DNA of 64,000 nucleotides from Epiperipatus broadwayi. Taxonomy: Eukaryota > Onychophora > Udeonychophora > Euonychophora > Peripatidae. The notes under the pieces are model-generated. The model was not told the origin of the DNA. It did no database searches and was given only the letters and a program-made list of their open reading frames with translations. Below, piece by piece: positions 53,091-64,000 of the stretch. Within the stretch, counting starts at the first letter, position 1. Each line of letters opens with the position of its first letter. Where the stretch lies: NCBI GenBank assembly GCA_028023455.1, contig JAQFVV010006231.1:3613478-3677477 (forward strand). Direction: 5' to 3'. Both the position numbers and the translations under genes were made by a program.

Positions 53091-55260
53091 ATATTTAAAA
53101 AAATAATTTAAAAATGCTAAATAATATTAAAAAATATAATGACAATGTTATAAAATAAATCATTATGTAATACTGTTGAATTCATTATTGGAAAAACCTA
53201 TCTATATTAAAATTAAGATATGTAAAATGAATGAACAATTACAGACTTCCTTAAAAAAATTATTGAGAACTTGAACTTTGTCCACAGGGGACTCATAGTC
53301 ATTTATATTACAAATGATTGACTCAAAAAATACAATAAAAAAGTGAAATACTGATTATTTTCATTGGAAATATATGCCTAAGGATAGAATGCAATAGAGA
53401 GGTACAACTTAGACATGGTGATGAAATGTCCCAAAAGTAATGTTTATTAAAAAATAATATTTGCAACATATTTAATAAACAAACTAAAGAACCATTAAAT
53501 AATAAATGTGGGTACATATATAATTCACACAGTATTATTATAGTCAATACAAAATTCATCTTTATTTTTTCTGAAGTCTGAATGGTATATTTCTTTGCAA
53601 ATGGCAGCTAAAGAGATATACTTTTTTCTAGATGACTCTAATAAAAGCAATTTCAGTAATATCTGTTAAACAATGTGATATACATCAGAACACTACTTTC
53701 TTATTTTACATCATATAATAATGCAATAATATTTTATAACCCCTAATATTACTTAATAAATCCAATGTAATTTAATATTTATTTACAAGTTCCATTTTTA
53801 GTATTAGCTCATTTTATTTAATAATGATTCCAGTTATTAAATGGGACCCCCCCCCCATTAAACTATGATGATGCTAACCACTTACTATACTGCATAAAAA
53901 ATAATGACATTTCTTAATATGGAGTTCTGATGATTGAATACAAGTTTGTTTTGTTTCTCTACGCATTATAACCATTATACAATATATAATTAGAGAATTT
54001 TTAAAAAGTATAAGAAAGAAAATGTATTATAAATTAAATAGATGCCTAATGTTTATTTAAAATATTTTGATTGCTATACAACCTTTATCAAACTGATTGT
54101 TATGAATTGATATTTAATCAAGGTATCCAATTTAAGAATTTAATTAATAGTATTTAAATTTATTTTAATTATAATTTGATTTTTTCATGCTCTCTTTTTA
54201 TTATGTGAAGTTATTCTCATTAAATTATAAATATTACTTCGAACATAAATGAAATACAGCAGTGAAAAGTCAGAATAACTTTTTCATTGAAAAATAATAT
54301 ATACACAAGGCTGAGGAGGTAGGTCAAATATGGATTAGTTTAAGTTTAATCTACTGGATATCAAGAATAATCAAAATAAAAAAAGAAAGATCTGTAGAGC
54401 AATAAAAAAAACAAGCCAAATTAGAAATTGAACAGAGCTGGCAAAAAAAAATAAAAAAAACAAACTAATTTTGCTTGCAATAAATTTCATTTTATAACCC
54501 ATTTTATTTCTGTTTATTAAAATAAAGTGTGAAATGTACAACAAAACTCTAAGTAAGAAATATGATAATTATTTCATCAGATTATAATTAAATTTAAAAA
54601 CAGAAAATGTTATATAATTAATAAAAATTAAAGTCATTAGATTGCTGAACTGAACAAGGAAAAGTTGATAGGATTTAAATTTTTTCAAATTAAAATTCAT
54701 TTAAAGCATAAGAAAAATAGTGAGCAAGACATAAAACCACCAAGCAATAGTAATTAGTTGTTGTTTTTTTTTAAAAAAAAAGGCAATACACAGAAATTGA
54801 TTTTAATTATTATCAATTGAAAAAAAAAATCATGCCGATTTTGAATAGTACTAAAATATCTGACATGTTTAAGATACTAAAATCTACATATAAAAGTGGC
54901 AATAAACAATAATGATTTTTTATGTTATAAAAGTTTTTATAACCATCGACATGATAATGAACAGGATAAACAACAACATGTGTAATTAATGTGAAAATTT
55001 AGTTTATTGTTTAGAAACATTTAAAAAAGATTTGGCAGAAATAATAATAAATTTGGTTTCCAGAATAAATCTAGAGGAAAGAAGACTTCAAGAAAATAAT
55101 GATAAACAATATAGTATTCAAAGAAATACAAAAATAATAAATAAAAAAAATGAAAAAGGTAAAAAAATCATGATAAAACCCAAATTTAAACATTTAAAGC
55201 TTCAAACTGATTTTTGGACATACCATTAAAATAGCAAGTACTTGATTGAGCATTAGTCTT
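53091..55260. other. AT-rich spacer
   Basis: C-run near 53847-53856, several A-runs and T-runs. No gene supported. Confidence 0.5.
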
Positions 55261-55495
55261 GCAACATGGAGCATGTATTAGACATGCTGCCTTTTCACAT
55301 TCGTATCAATCCACTGATAATTTTGTAATCTTCTGACTTGACCAAAATAACATGTACACGGATCTTGTACACGATTTTTGCAAGATTTTCAAAATAGCAT
55401 GTGCACGGATCTTGCACATGATATTTTCACAAAATTTATTAAGTTATTGGCAGGTTAAATACATATGTGAAAAGGCATAGCATGCTCTGTGTTGC
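55261..55495. mobile_element. MITE-like inverted-repeat element, ~235 bp
   Basis: GCAACATGGAGCATG at the left and its counterpart CATGCTCTGTGTTGC at the right, together with CCTTTTCACATTCGTAT / ATACATATGTGAAAAGG, make imperfect terminal inverted repeats of about 40 bp. The interior carries two tandem ~47-bp units (55344-55390 and 55391-55430) with CATGTACACGGATCTTGTAC / CATGTGCACGGATCTTGCAC. No coding sequence and no certain target duplication. Superfamily unknown. Confidence 0.65.
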
Positions 55496-56344
55496 AGAAC
55501 TAAAAATACCACTTTTACACAACTAAAAGAATACAATATAGAGCGGAATTATATACAACTTTCTATAAAATTTATAACAATAATATATGGAGCAGAATTT
55601 AAATTTATAACAATAATAAAGATATAAGAATTTGAACAAGAAATCAATATTAAAAAAAACATTTTAAAAAATTGATTTGCCATATACAAATATATACTAC
55701 TTTCACATGAAAAAGTTTAAAATTTATAAGAATAGTAAATCGATCGATATTAACAAAATAACATTTAAAAAAAAAATATTGATTTGCCATCCAGAAAAAT
55801 ATATACGACTTTCATGCTGCAAAATTTATAACAACATTAGAGATATGAATTTCACACACATACACACACAAAAAAAAAAAAAAGGTTTTAAAAAGTATAT
55901 TTTCTCAGCCCAAAAATATGTAAAATAAAATGATGCCATTATTCTAGTACCAAAATATTACTTTAAATATGAACAAAACAATCATTAAATTATTATTATT
56001 TTAAATATTATTTATGAAAAAACAAAATATATACATATGCTACTTCCCCTCTAATATATAACAGGAATTTTCACATTAAAACAAGCACAATTTGGCATTT
56101 ACATTTTTGGCACAAAATGGAGAGCTCAACTAAAAATCTTCACTCCAAAATGGAGTTTTACTGAAAATATGATTGTGCAGTCTATCGGCTGAATTGAATT
56201 TTCGACAGAAATATTAATAAACAAATATATATTTTTAAAAAACAAAACAAATTCACAAAAATAAAGAAATGTAAATTACAATACTAGTACTAATTTTCCA
56301 TCCTGGTGGAAATTTTTTAATGTCATTCAGTATGCAAATGAATG
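55496..56344. other. AT-rich spacer
   Basis: Similar phrases recur at about 55545-55660, 55680-55730 and 55770-55860 (CGACTTTC/ACTTTC-ATG...AAATTTATAACAA), suggesting degraded short repeats. No gene seen. Confidence 0.4.
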
Positions 56345-56810
56345 CACATCATTTTTTATGCAATCTATGCAACACATAAATTTGATCAGATATGAGTTAG
56401 GGTGTTGGCTTGATATCCCTCATTGCTGCTTATTTCACCATTTTGTGGAATTCCATAATCTTTCAATGTTTTGTGTGTGAATCCCAGTTACTGGATTCAT
56501 GAAGTTTATATCTGCAGGTCACACTAAAATGATCATACCCAGCATTAGGAAGTTATGAAAAGAAAATCAAATGGACAAAAATGAACACCACATATACACA
56601 CTTAAAATAAAGGAGTAACTCAGAAGTAGAAATAATGTAGAAATACTTGGATGAAGCAAAAATGCAATTGAAATGAAAGCTATTGTCAGACAGAAATCTG
56701 GACAATAACTGAAAATGTCGAAATATCAAAAAAAGAAAATCATGTTTTGATAAAGAGAAACAAATTTTCACATGAGATCGAATAACATCAAAAATGCATA
56801 CCATCTCCCC
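56345..56810 (-). pseudogene. Merlin-type (IS1595/ISXO2-like) DDE transposase relic
   Basis: The minus strand reads ADINFMNPVTGIHTQNIERL with W next, the hallmark 'N-F-V-D-P-x-T-G-x-H-T-Q-x-I-E-x-L-W' block of Merlin/IS1595 transposases. It is preceded, in another frame, by GYDHFSV (the 'GY-H-x-V-NHS' box) and followed by YLIKFMC (the 'YL-x-E-F-MW' box). A possible earlier block, VCIFDVIRSHVKICF near 56760-56804, corresponds to the 'VFGGVER-G-x-CF' region. Stops and frameshifts interrupt it, and catalytic residues upstream of the block are not all recoverable. Terminal repeats were not found. Confidence 0.65.
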
Positions 56811-57083
56811 TACATTGCAGGACTAATACTCAAGTACCAAATAGCAGATGTAAACATTGTAGAAATGGTAATAAAAAATGATAATATATATATATTTTTT
56901 TTTTAAAAGAAAGTTTAATCAAACTGAGCTGAGAATAGATAAATGGGTTAGGCATGCTTATCTTATAAGATTAATAAACTACAATGTAATAAGATTTTAT
57001 ATTAAAATATTAAAAGCAAAAAATATATTGACATACAATTAGAAAAAATGAAGATAAGATTCTGTATACCTGATTTAACATTG
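56811..57083. other. AT-rich spacer
   Basis: T/A runs near 56890-56905. It may contain unrecognisable upstream parts of the copia element that follows. Confidence 0.4.
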
Positions 57084-57800
57084 AACTGAATTCTTTATGT
57101 TCTAGAAGTGCTAAAAATTTGTTGTTTATTCAGGAAATAAAAGCAAGCAGTAGTATTGTTGAATTTAAAAGGTGAAGCTATTGTTACTTGCAAAAATTAG
57201 AATATTTTTAGTGAATGATCAAATCATAGATGACATATGTAGAATTATATTGAAAAATCTTCACAAATTAGTTGCAAAAATATCAAAATATTACTGATTG
57301 CAGAGAACAAAATTGTAACTTAGTATCAAAAATAGGGCATTTAGATGTTTTTGAAATGAAAAGAGTGAAATGTTCATTTGACTGAAAAAATGATTTATAT
57401 AGGATATGTTCTTAAAAACTAAAGCATTTATTTATTACAGAGAGAAGCCGAACATCTAAACTGTTTGAAATTAAAAATGTATATGTTGTGAAACCAATAG
57501 AATCTATATCATGGAGCAGACAAACATTTTATCATTTCTACATAATTAAAGACATTTAATTAATTGCATGTTTATGACAATCAAAAACTAATGAAAAAAA
57601 TTAAAAGAATATGTTGCAGAAACAGACCTTTAGATGACTTTTGACATGCATAAGATTAAACTGTAATAATGGTGAAGAATTTACAATAAACTTACCAGTG
57701 AAAATAAAGAGAATAATTATTTGAGTCTCTTTCACACATTTCACAGTTAAATGTTAACACTGAAAGAATAAATCAAACACTTATGAAAACAATATATTGT
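57084..57800 (+). pseudogene. Ty1/copia polyprotein relic: protease end, gag-pre-integrase, integrase
   Basis: Blocks follow copia order. ILYVLEVLK and NLLFIQEIKA are followed by VEFK (end of protease, 'VLYVP-x-L-x-NLLSV'), then SKIGHLDVFEMKR at about 57326-57364 (the gag-pre-integrase 'H-x-R-L-GH' box), RTSKLFEIKNVYVVKPIES (the 'H-T-D-V-C-GPI' entry to integrase, first catalytic D lost) and FYHFYIIKD ('YF-x-x-F-I-DD'). Then come RLNCNNGEEFT at about 57654-57686 ('R-x-D-N-G-x-E-F', D changed to N) and VNTERINQTLMKTI at 57753-57795 ('N-G-x-x-E-R-x-N-x-T-L', E kept). Stops and frameshifts are frequent. The sequence ends abruptly just before the LTR-like block at 57864. Confidence 0.75.
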
Positions 57801-57863
57801 AACCAGTTGGGTTACATGGCACACAATAGCATAGTGTGTGTGCACAAATATATATATATATAT

Positions 57864-60087
57864 TGTAACGAGCACAGACGTTCGTTACATTGTTGTTTTT
57901 TGTTTTTTTTTTATTAAACATGAAAGTAAATTAAAAAGTTCGCATTTAAAAATTTTCTTTAAGAATTAAAAATTGAAATTAAATATCATCTTAAACTCTT
58001 ATATATTAAATCGTACAGATAATGAAAAATTATTAAAATAAAAATTTATTAAAGAAAAAGTATTTTAAAACTAAATTTTAAAAAGATTTGGAGATAAAAT
58101 TATATCTTTAAATTTATCTTTAAATATATTTTTGATTTGGAAAACAGGTTAATTAATAAGAAATGGAAATGATTGTTAATTAGTTAAATGTAAACCAGCC
58201 TTGGGCATCTAAAATGTAAAAACATCAGTCAGATAGGAAAACAATAGAAACTTTCAGCAAATGAAATAAATCCATTGGGAAATCGGACCTCAACGAAAAG
58301 GATCATCTCATCGATGACGTAATGTTAAGTCAATCCTTCGAATACGTATAAAAGGAAAATTTGGAAATTATTAATTAGTGACTAGTTATTGATGATTATT
58401 ACGATGTAACAGCTAGGTGTTAGTGCTGAGGGGATTGAAAAAGACGCACAGCTTCAATCCCTTCAGTTCTGCTAAGAAAGGAAGAAAAATGAACCATCGT
58501 TTCTACATTGAGGACCAACTACACTAAAAAATCTCTGGATGGATAAATAAATCGGCCAACAGGATACCAATCTTCGGACGACATGGGAATTCACGTTCAA
58601 ACGGCAAGGAATATATGAAGATGAACTATTTAAATAACCGTAAGAACTTTAAAATTTATGAACAGTAAATTAAAAACTTTTCCAGATTTAAATGATTGCA
58701 ATATTATTCTATCTGACCAACATTATTTATTAATTAGTTATAATTTTATTTAATGTATTTATTTTGTAAAATCATTTCCATTTATTTATTTTTTGTTCTT
58801 TAAGTTTTATTATGATTTTTGTTTTCCGTTAAATTAATTATAAAAATGTTAAACTTAAGTCGGGCGTGAATGGCTGTATAGATTTGTAAAGTTATATTAG
58901 GGGAGGGTAATCTTAGGTTATTTATGTCGTTGTTAGATTGGGTCAATGGATTGGATATATTGATGTAGTTAGTAGATGTGATCGGAGATTCGCTACTGGC
59001 AGAATCGTTTATATATACGCCGCACTCACCCGTTTGCCTATGGAAGGAATTATAAGACGGAGAACGCAGTTCCTTTCTATGGAGTTTTTTTTATTGTTCT
59101 TCTCGTTAGATAGATGTAATATTCCTATCTGATTGAGAGTCAATGTCTTTTCTTAATTCTTTTGGTGCTGCCGTATTTCGTATTACATTGAATACATCGA
59201 TGTATCAGATGGATTGATGCCAGTTTGACTGCGAATTTTAGCCTAAGGTTAAATAGGGATAGAATATTTTAATTTCAATGCAAATCTATGTAGTATTCAT
59301 ACTCGATTCTAAATAAAAATGCATTAAATTTAAGTTGTTTATAGACACTTGCATGGATTGTTTATCGGTTAACTATGTTTTGCGTTTTCATATTTGATCA
59401 AAATATATAGACATTCGATAAATAATGATACCTTACGGTGAGTATCTAAAATGTATTTATTCGGATGTCTTTTAAGTTATTGGTGACAATGCAAGTATCT
59501 TATGGTGAATACTATTGGGTTACATATAAATTTCCCTCCGCAATTGTCAGTAATCAATAATTTTATATTTTGATCGCTTATGTTTACTTTGGAATGTTTT
59601 TGACCGTGTAATCTATGTAACCGATCTATAGCAAATTATTATAACAAGCTTTTATAATCCCATCTGTGCGAACTTAATTAAAATGTAAAATTAGAATGTA
59701 ATAGTAATTAAAGGTAAATTAAAGTCAAAAATCAAAGTTAAAAAAATAATGTTAAATGTTAAAATGTAAAACTAATAATAAAATAATTTTAAATCTTATA
59801 TATATGTGCATAAATAAATGTTTGTATGCTAATTACTGGCAGTGGCTTATTTTATTTATTTTTTAATGTTGAAATCTAATTAGATAAGATATGATATTAT
59901 TTAATCTCTGCTATTCCACTGAGCTAGTGACATGGGCTAACGACCGGAATCAAAATTTAAAAAAAAAATAATAATTTTTTTTTTTGACTTACGTATCTGC
60001 CTACTTTATAAATTTTTCTAGGTTTAAATGCCTAGATGGCGCCCCGTAGTGCAGAGTACGTTAAGTACCTTTCTCCGGATTGTTACA
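57864..60087 (+). mobile_element. LTR-like block, probable solo LTR (2.2 kb)
   Basis: Starts TGTAACGAGC and ends ...ATTGTTACA, i.e. TG...CA termini with a TGTAAC/GTTACA short inverted repeat, as LTRs of arthropod Gypsy- or BEL-type elements show. It sits inside a TA microsatellite, so the flanking ATAT on both sides fits a 4-bp target duplication but proves little. The interior is richer in CpG and complexity than the neighbours, indicating a young insertion, and has a CRE-like and TATA promoter pair. No integrase or RT lies inside, and there is no second LTR in the window. Alternatives are a non-autonomous DNA element or a host promoter region. Confidence 0.45.
58315..58380 (+). promoter_or_regulatory. 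CRE-like site plus TATA box
   Basis: TGACGTAA at 58315-58322 is followed by TATAAAAG at 58347-58354. The spacing suits a pol II promoter, with a start site predicted about 30 bp further on. A splice-donor-like CCGTAAGA lies near 58637. It would serve as the U3 promoter if the enclosing block is an LTR. Confidence 0.4.
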
Positions 60088-63000
60088 ATATATATATATA
60101 GTTGAAAGGAAAAGTAGAAATAAACAGACAAAAATTTTAGTAGATATTTTCTACTTTCCTAGAATAAAATAATCATAGCAAAAGAATTAAATAATTCTGA
60201 TTTAAAATAAAATTTTGTTATACAAAAAACATTTAAAAAGGTCTGATAAATAAATTAATATTGAATTCTGGTTTTGAAATTTTAATATCTGATAATTGTA
60301 AAAATGGCTATTATCTATTTTGAAAGTTTTTAATTAATTAATTGGCAAATTTCTATTTATGTAGAAATCTTTGTATATCGCACTGTGATAAAAATTTTCA
60401 AAGTTGCTTTCAAAAGTAGCTTGTAATTAAAAGTGATTTGAAAAGATTAAAATTGATTTTAATCAAGGATTAGACAGAAAAAACTCATTTTCAATTAAGG
60501 TGTTTTTATCACTTCAGATGACTCATAAAAAGTGTTGATAAAAATATCAGTTCAGTTTGGTTTTAATATTTTTGAGCAGTTGGCTAATAGCTAGCTGCAA
60601 AGTTGGCTAAAATATTTTGTGAAGTAGTTAGCTGCAATTTGTTAATAACTGTAGCAGAGTGGCAACAGTAAAGCTAGCTGCAGAGATGACTAGCAGAATT
60701 ATACAAAAACTTCATGAATCAGATATAAGAATGCAAGAAAGCAGCTGCTTTACAGTTCCATGGTGCAGTTTGAATTCATATGGAAGAAAATGACCCACTT
60801 CTTTATGTTGAAATTCATAGCTATAGATGTGTGCTAAGAGGACAGTTTCTCACTTGAAATCTCTCAAATCCAAGAGTTTTCTGGCCTGAAGCCCATCAAG
60901 CCCTAGCCAAAAGGAAGCACATGGCATGCTAATAAATTATCTGAATTATACCTATCTTGATGATGACAATCACCAAAACCAAGCTGACCAAGAGAAAGTT
61001 TGAAAAAAATGGTATATGTATGCTGTTTATCTGTACATGCAGGAAAGCACAGATAAATGCATCATGTGTATATACAGTTAGTTATTTTATTTTAATATTC
61101 CTTGGTCTGAAATGACATTTTAAAAATTAAAGTATATGTAGAATTTTATTTTTCGTTTACTAAAAAAAAAAGAGCTGATTCTATAATCTAAATTTAAAGA
61201 TATATGATAATTAATCAATCAACAAGTACCTGCCAATCAAAAATTGACTTCATATTTTTAAAAGAAAAGAAAGTTGATAGTTATTTTTTTTTAAGAAACT
61301 AATTGATAAAGAGTGGAACTTACTATAAAATAACAAATGCAATTTGTAAGATTTCCAAATGGAATTAATTGCAAAAATAATTTTTAATAACTTTATTTTG
61401 ACAAAATGAAATATATACTATAGACATCAGTATGTGCTGCAATTAAATATGCACATATACATATGTTAAGTATGTTTTTAAATATGTATAAAACTGAATT
61501 TCATTTATAGTTATGACAATATTTTATATTAAATAATAAATTGTACCACACCAATGTGCGATGATTTATCTAAACCTATTAAAACTTACATGTAAATTTT
61601 CATGTTAATCAACACATATATGTAAATTTTAATCATTTTATTATTGGTATTTTATCTCACTTAAAAGTGACAACTAAAAATGTTTATTTTATAGTAAGTC
61701 AATATATTCAGAAATTATACACACACACATGTATGTGTGCCTATATATGTCAACTGTATTGCAAAGACCAATGTGTGTCAGATAGACACTTATATGAAAA
61801 ATTTTAATCATTTATTTTATTATTAAATGTCAATTCAAATATGTTTTGTTCAGCCACATGTTTGGATGCTGATTGTGTTTTAAGTAAACTTAATGGAACA
61901 TGTATGTGTAAATCACATATGTCAATCATAATGTGATAATTATTATAGTATAGTAATCAAAATCAGAAGGCTTATGTATATAGCCATATTATAAAGACTT
62001 TATTTTGATTTACTTTTTTATTGTTGTTAATAAACTTGTACTCAGTTGTTAAAAATTGTATTGCATCATCTCTTCGTCACCATACAGTAAACGAGCTTAT
62101 GTTCTTTGAGTTAGATTTGAGCACGACTTGAATATATAAATGGGGATTTATTTAGTGCTTAAGGGGCATCTAGTTGATTCTAGATTGGCACTCAGATAAT
62201 ATTTTTCAAAGCCCCTGCCCTACATTTTATTTAGTTTAGACTATTGAAAATTAAGTTTATAGTTGGCCAGTACATTAATGGTACTAAGTGGCCAGAGCAT
62301 TGATGATGATCAGCATGTTTTAATATCCCAGCATCATTTTTCTAGTTATATATTCTATGGATTAGCATTTAGTTTGTGAATCCAAATTATATTTAAATAA
62401 TTGCTCCAAGCTGGCAAAGGCTCAATAGTTAGTCTGGTCTACAGAAGACCTATTTCCAGTCCAGTCACCAGATTGACTGCTGGTTTATATTTTTTATTGT
62501 TCAAATCTGGTCATAAGATTGACTGTTAGATTTATTTTTGATGATTACTTATTTTGAGTATTACTTTTACTTTATAATGCTGGTAGATGTATAATTAATC
62601 ATAGTTGTTCTAAGAAGTTAACTGGGATGATTTATCACAGAGATTTCATTATCTCATCTCTCTTTAATATATAACATTGCTTATATATATTTGGATATAA
62701 ACATTACTTTATTATTACTTACTTTAATACTTTCTTATTTTAATCTGATATGTTTAAATATTAAACTTTATTCGAAATATTTTTCCACCACCCTGACCCC
62801 TATCCCATTACAATATAATAGTCTTATAAACTCAAAATCAACAAAATTCATGTCAAGTGAAGGTTTTCCACAATGTTAATACGCAACTGCAGAAATATAG
62901 AGATGTCTTATGAACTTGATATTTCAAGTTTGCAAATCTTTGATTAATATAATGAAACAAAATTGTGCATTATAAGATTAGATGTTATTAAAATAAAAGC

Positions 63001-63154
63001 ATCACGAAATGCCAAGTTCAGAAAAATTTTGGAAAAGCAGCAAAATCGGAAAAAAACAGTGAATCTGTAAAACTAGGAAAAGTTGACACTGAAGTAAACA
63101 GACAAATAAACTGATAAAATAAACATAAAGAAATGGAAAGTATGAAACAATAAG
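60088..63154. other. spacer with an unidentified mid-complexity block
   Basis: 60570-61060 has fewer homopolymers, a GCTAGCTGCA-rich part (60589-60685) and an open run with KLAAEMTSRIIQKLHESDI that I cannot identify. 62200-62480 is likewise less AT-rich. This separates the two copia parts and may hold further insertions. Confidence 0.35.
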
Positions 63155-64000
63155 TAATGAAAAGGCATCCATAACTAAAGACAAATGAGAATCAGAATTA
63201 TGGATAACATCAGTTGATGAAAAAAAAATTAGTATGTCAATAAGAAGTTAAAGTGTAAACAGATTTTGATAAGTAAATGGGTAGTTACATAATAATAAAA
63301 AAACAGCAATCATGAAGTGTGATTGATTGTGTATGTTTGTCAAGAAAGATGAGTTTGATTACAAAGATTAATATTTTATTGAGCAGATTAAAGAAAAATT
63401 ATTATTATTCTGTAAAATTTTGTATAAAAATTATATTCATCATTTTTATATGATGAGATAAATAAAAGTTTAAACTTGTTGAAGCTTTATATGACTTTAA
63501 AAAAATGCCTCTTATTTAAACTAAAAAGTTTACTGAATCATAACAAAAGATTTAATCTAAGCATTTCAAATAAATGGATTTCGAGAACATTAATAAATTA
63601 ATAGTTATTACAATATATGTAGCTTTTGTATTAGCAATGAGTAACAACATTGACACTTGAATAACTAATAATAAGTCTTAAAACAGAGCTGTGAAATATA
63701 AAGTAAATCAATTCATTGTTATTTTATTGGAATGAAAACAATCATCATCATAGTGGAATATGAGTTATTCAAAACTGATATATTAAATAAACGCTTGAAA
63801 AATCAATATCATTTCCACAAATTCAAAAAGTACTCAAAATATAGCAAGTTTAGAATAAAGCAAAGAAATTTCGCTGATGAAAAGTAGTAGGCAATGTATA
63901 TGTTTTTCAACCAGATCAAAATCATACATGATTTATTCAGTAAACATAACAAGCACATTCTAAAAGAATATATAAAACAAATTCAATTGGATATAAAGCA
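63155..64000 (+). pseudogene. Ty1/copia reverse-transcriptase relic, runs off the window end
   Basis: In order: KASITKDK then ESELWITSVDEKKISM at about 63160-63230 (the 'EA-x-x-S-x-D-K-x-x-W-x-x-A-x-x-E' start of the copia RT domain), ILISKWVVT ('I-x-x-KWV'), FVKKDEFDYK ('VA-KG-x-x-Q-x-x-G-x-D-Y'), FKLVEALYDFKKMP at 63470-63511 ('V-C-K-L-x-K-A-LYGLKQAPR'), IYVAFVLAMSNNID at about 63611-63654 (the 'YVDD' catalytic box with the aspartates replaced), and CYFIGMKTI at 63718-63744 ('FLGM-x-I'). Finally YMFFNQIKIIHDLF lies near 63898 ('LMY-x-x-x-TRPDI'). The frame breaks several times. It matches the strand and order of the integrase part at 57.1-57.8 kb and may be the same insertion. Confidence 0.75.

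Noticed and set aside
57780-57840. TGTAACC...GGGTTACA short inverted pair as a possible alternative LTR end
   Set aside because: The arms are only ~20 bp apart and within spacer; the 57864/60087 pair fits LTR ends much better.

Overview
This window reads as non-coding DNA from a very AT-rich animal genome (by eye about three quarters A+T). It has many homopolymer and TA/AAT runs. I found no complete protein-coding host gene and no bacterial signal such as operons or ribosome-binding sites. A decayed retrocopy of Rab5 and many metazoan-type transposon relics place it in an invertebrate. The Rab5 residues look arthropod-like, and one LINE resembles tick LINEs from memory, so an arthropod (perhaps an arachnid) is my weak guess. 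All domain calls come from reading translations by eye; no database search was possible.

Layout. 0-5.2 kb: AT-rich spacer, a 260-bp inverted repeat, a 76-bp perfect tandem duplication, and a 1.45-kb array of ~471-bp units whose second half is inverted (a giant hairpin). 5.2-11.5 kb: spacer with a possible retroelement tail and the Rab5 processed pseudogene. 11.5-11.8 kb: a clean hAT-type non-autonomous element with a perfect 8-bp target duplication. 12-28.8 kb: mostly spacer, with two candidate host exons (15.5 kb minus, 21.05 kb plus), a 210-bp tandem duplication and a tRNA-derived SINE-like head. 28.8-30.1 kb: minus-strand LINE 3' end with few lesions. 31.1-33.3 kb: terminal-inverted-repeat element with both ends duplicated in tandem. 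33.9-34.3 kb: pure AAT microsatellite of ~360 bp. 36.7 kb: GC-rich candidate exon (minus). 38.6-41.8 kb: a second tRNA-like head and two LINE 3' fragments. 42.1-48.15 kb: a nearly full-length but dead LINE (gag-like ORF1, APE endonuclease, reverse transcriptase). 52.4-53.1 kb: a very old LINE. 55.3-55.5 kb: a MITE-like palindrome. 56.3-56.8 kb: Merlin/IS1595-type transposase relic. 57.1-57.8 and 63.16-64.0 kb: two parts of a Ty1/copia polyprotein, in order, on the plus strand, separated by a 2.2-kb LTR-like block with TATA and CRE-like motifs.

Nothing here forms a pathway. The window is best understood as a graveyard of at least four LINE insertions, one copia element, one probable solo LTR, and several DNA transposons, possibly within or beside host genes whose small exons are only hinted at.
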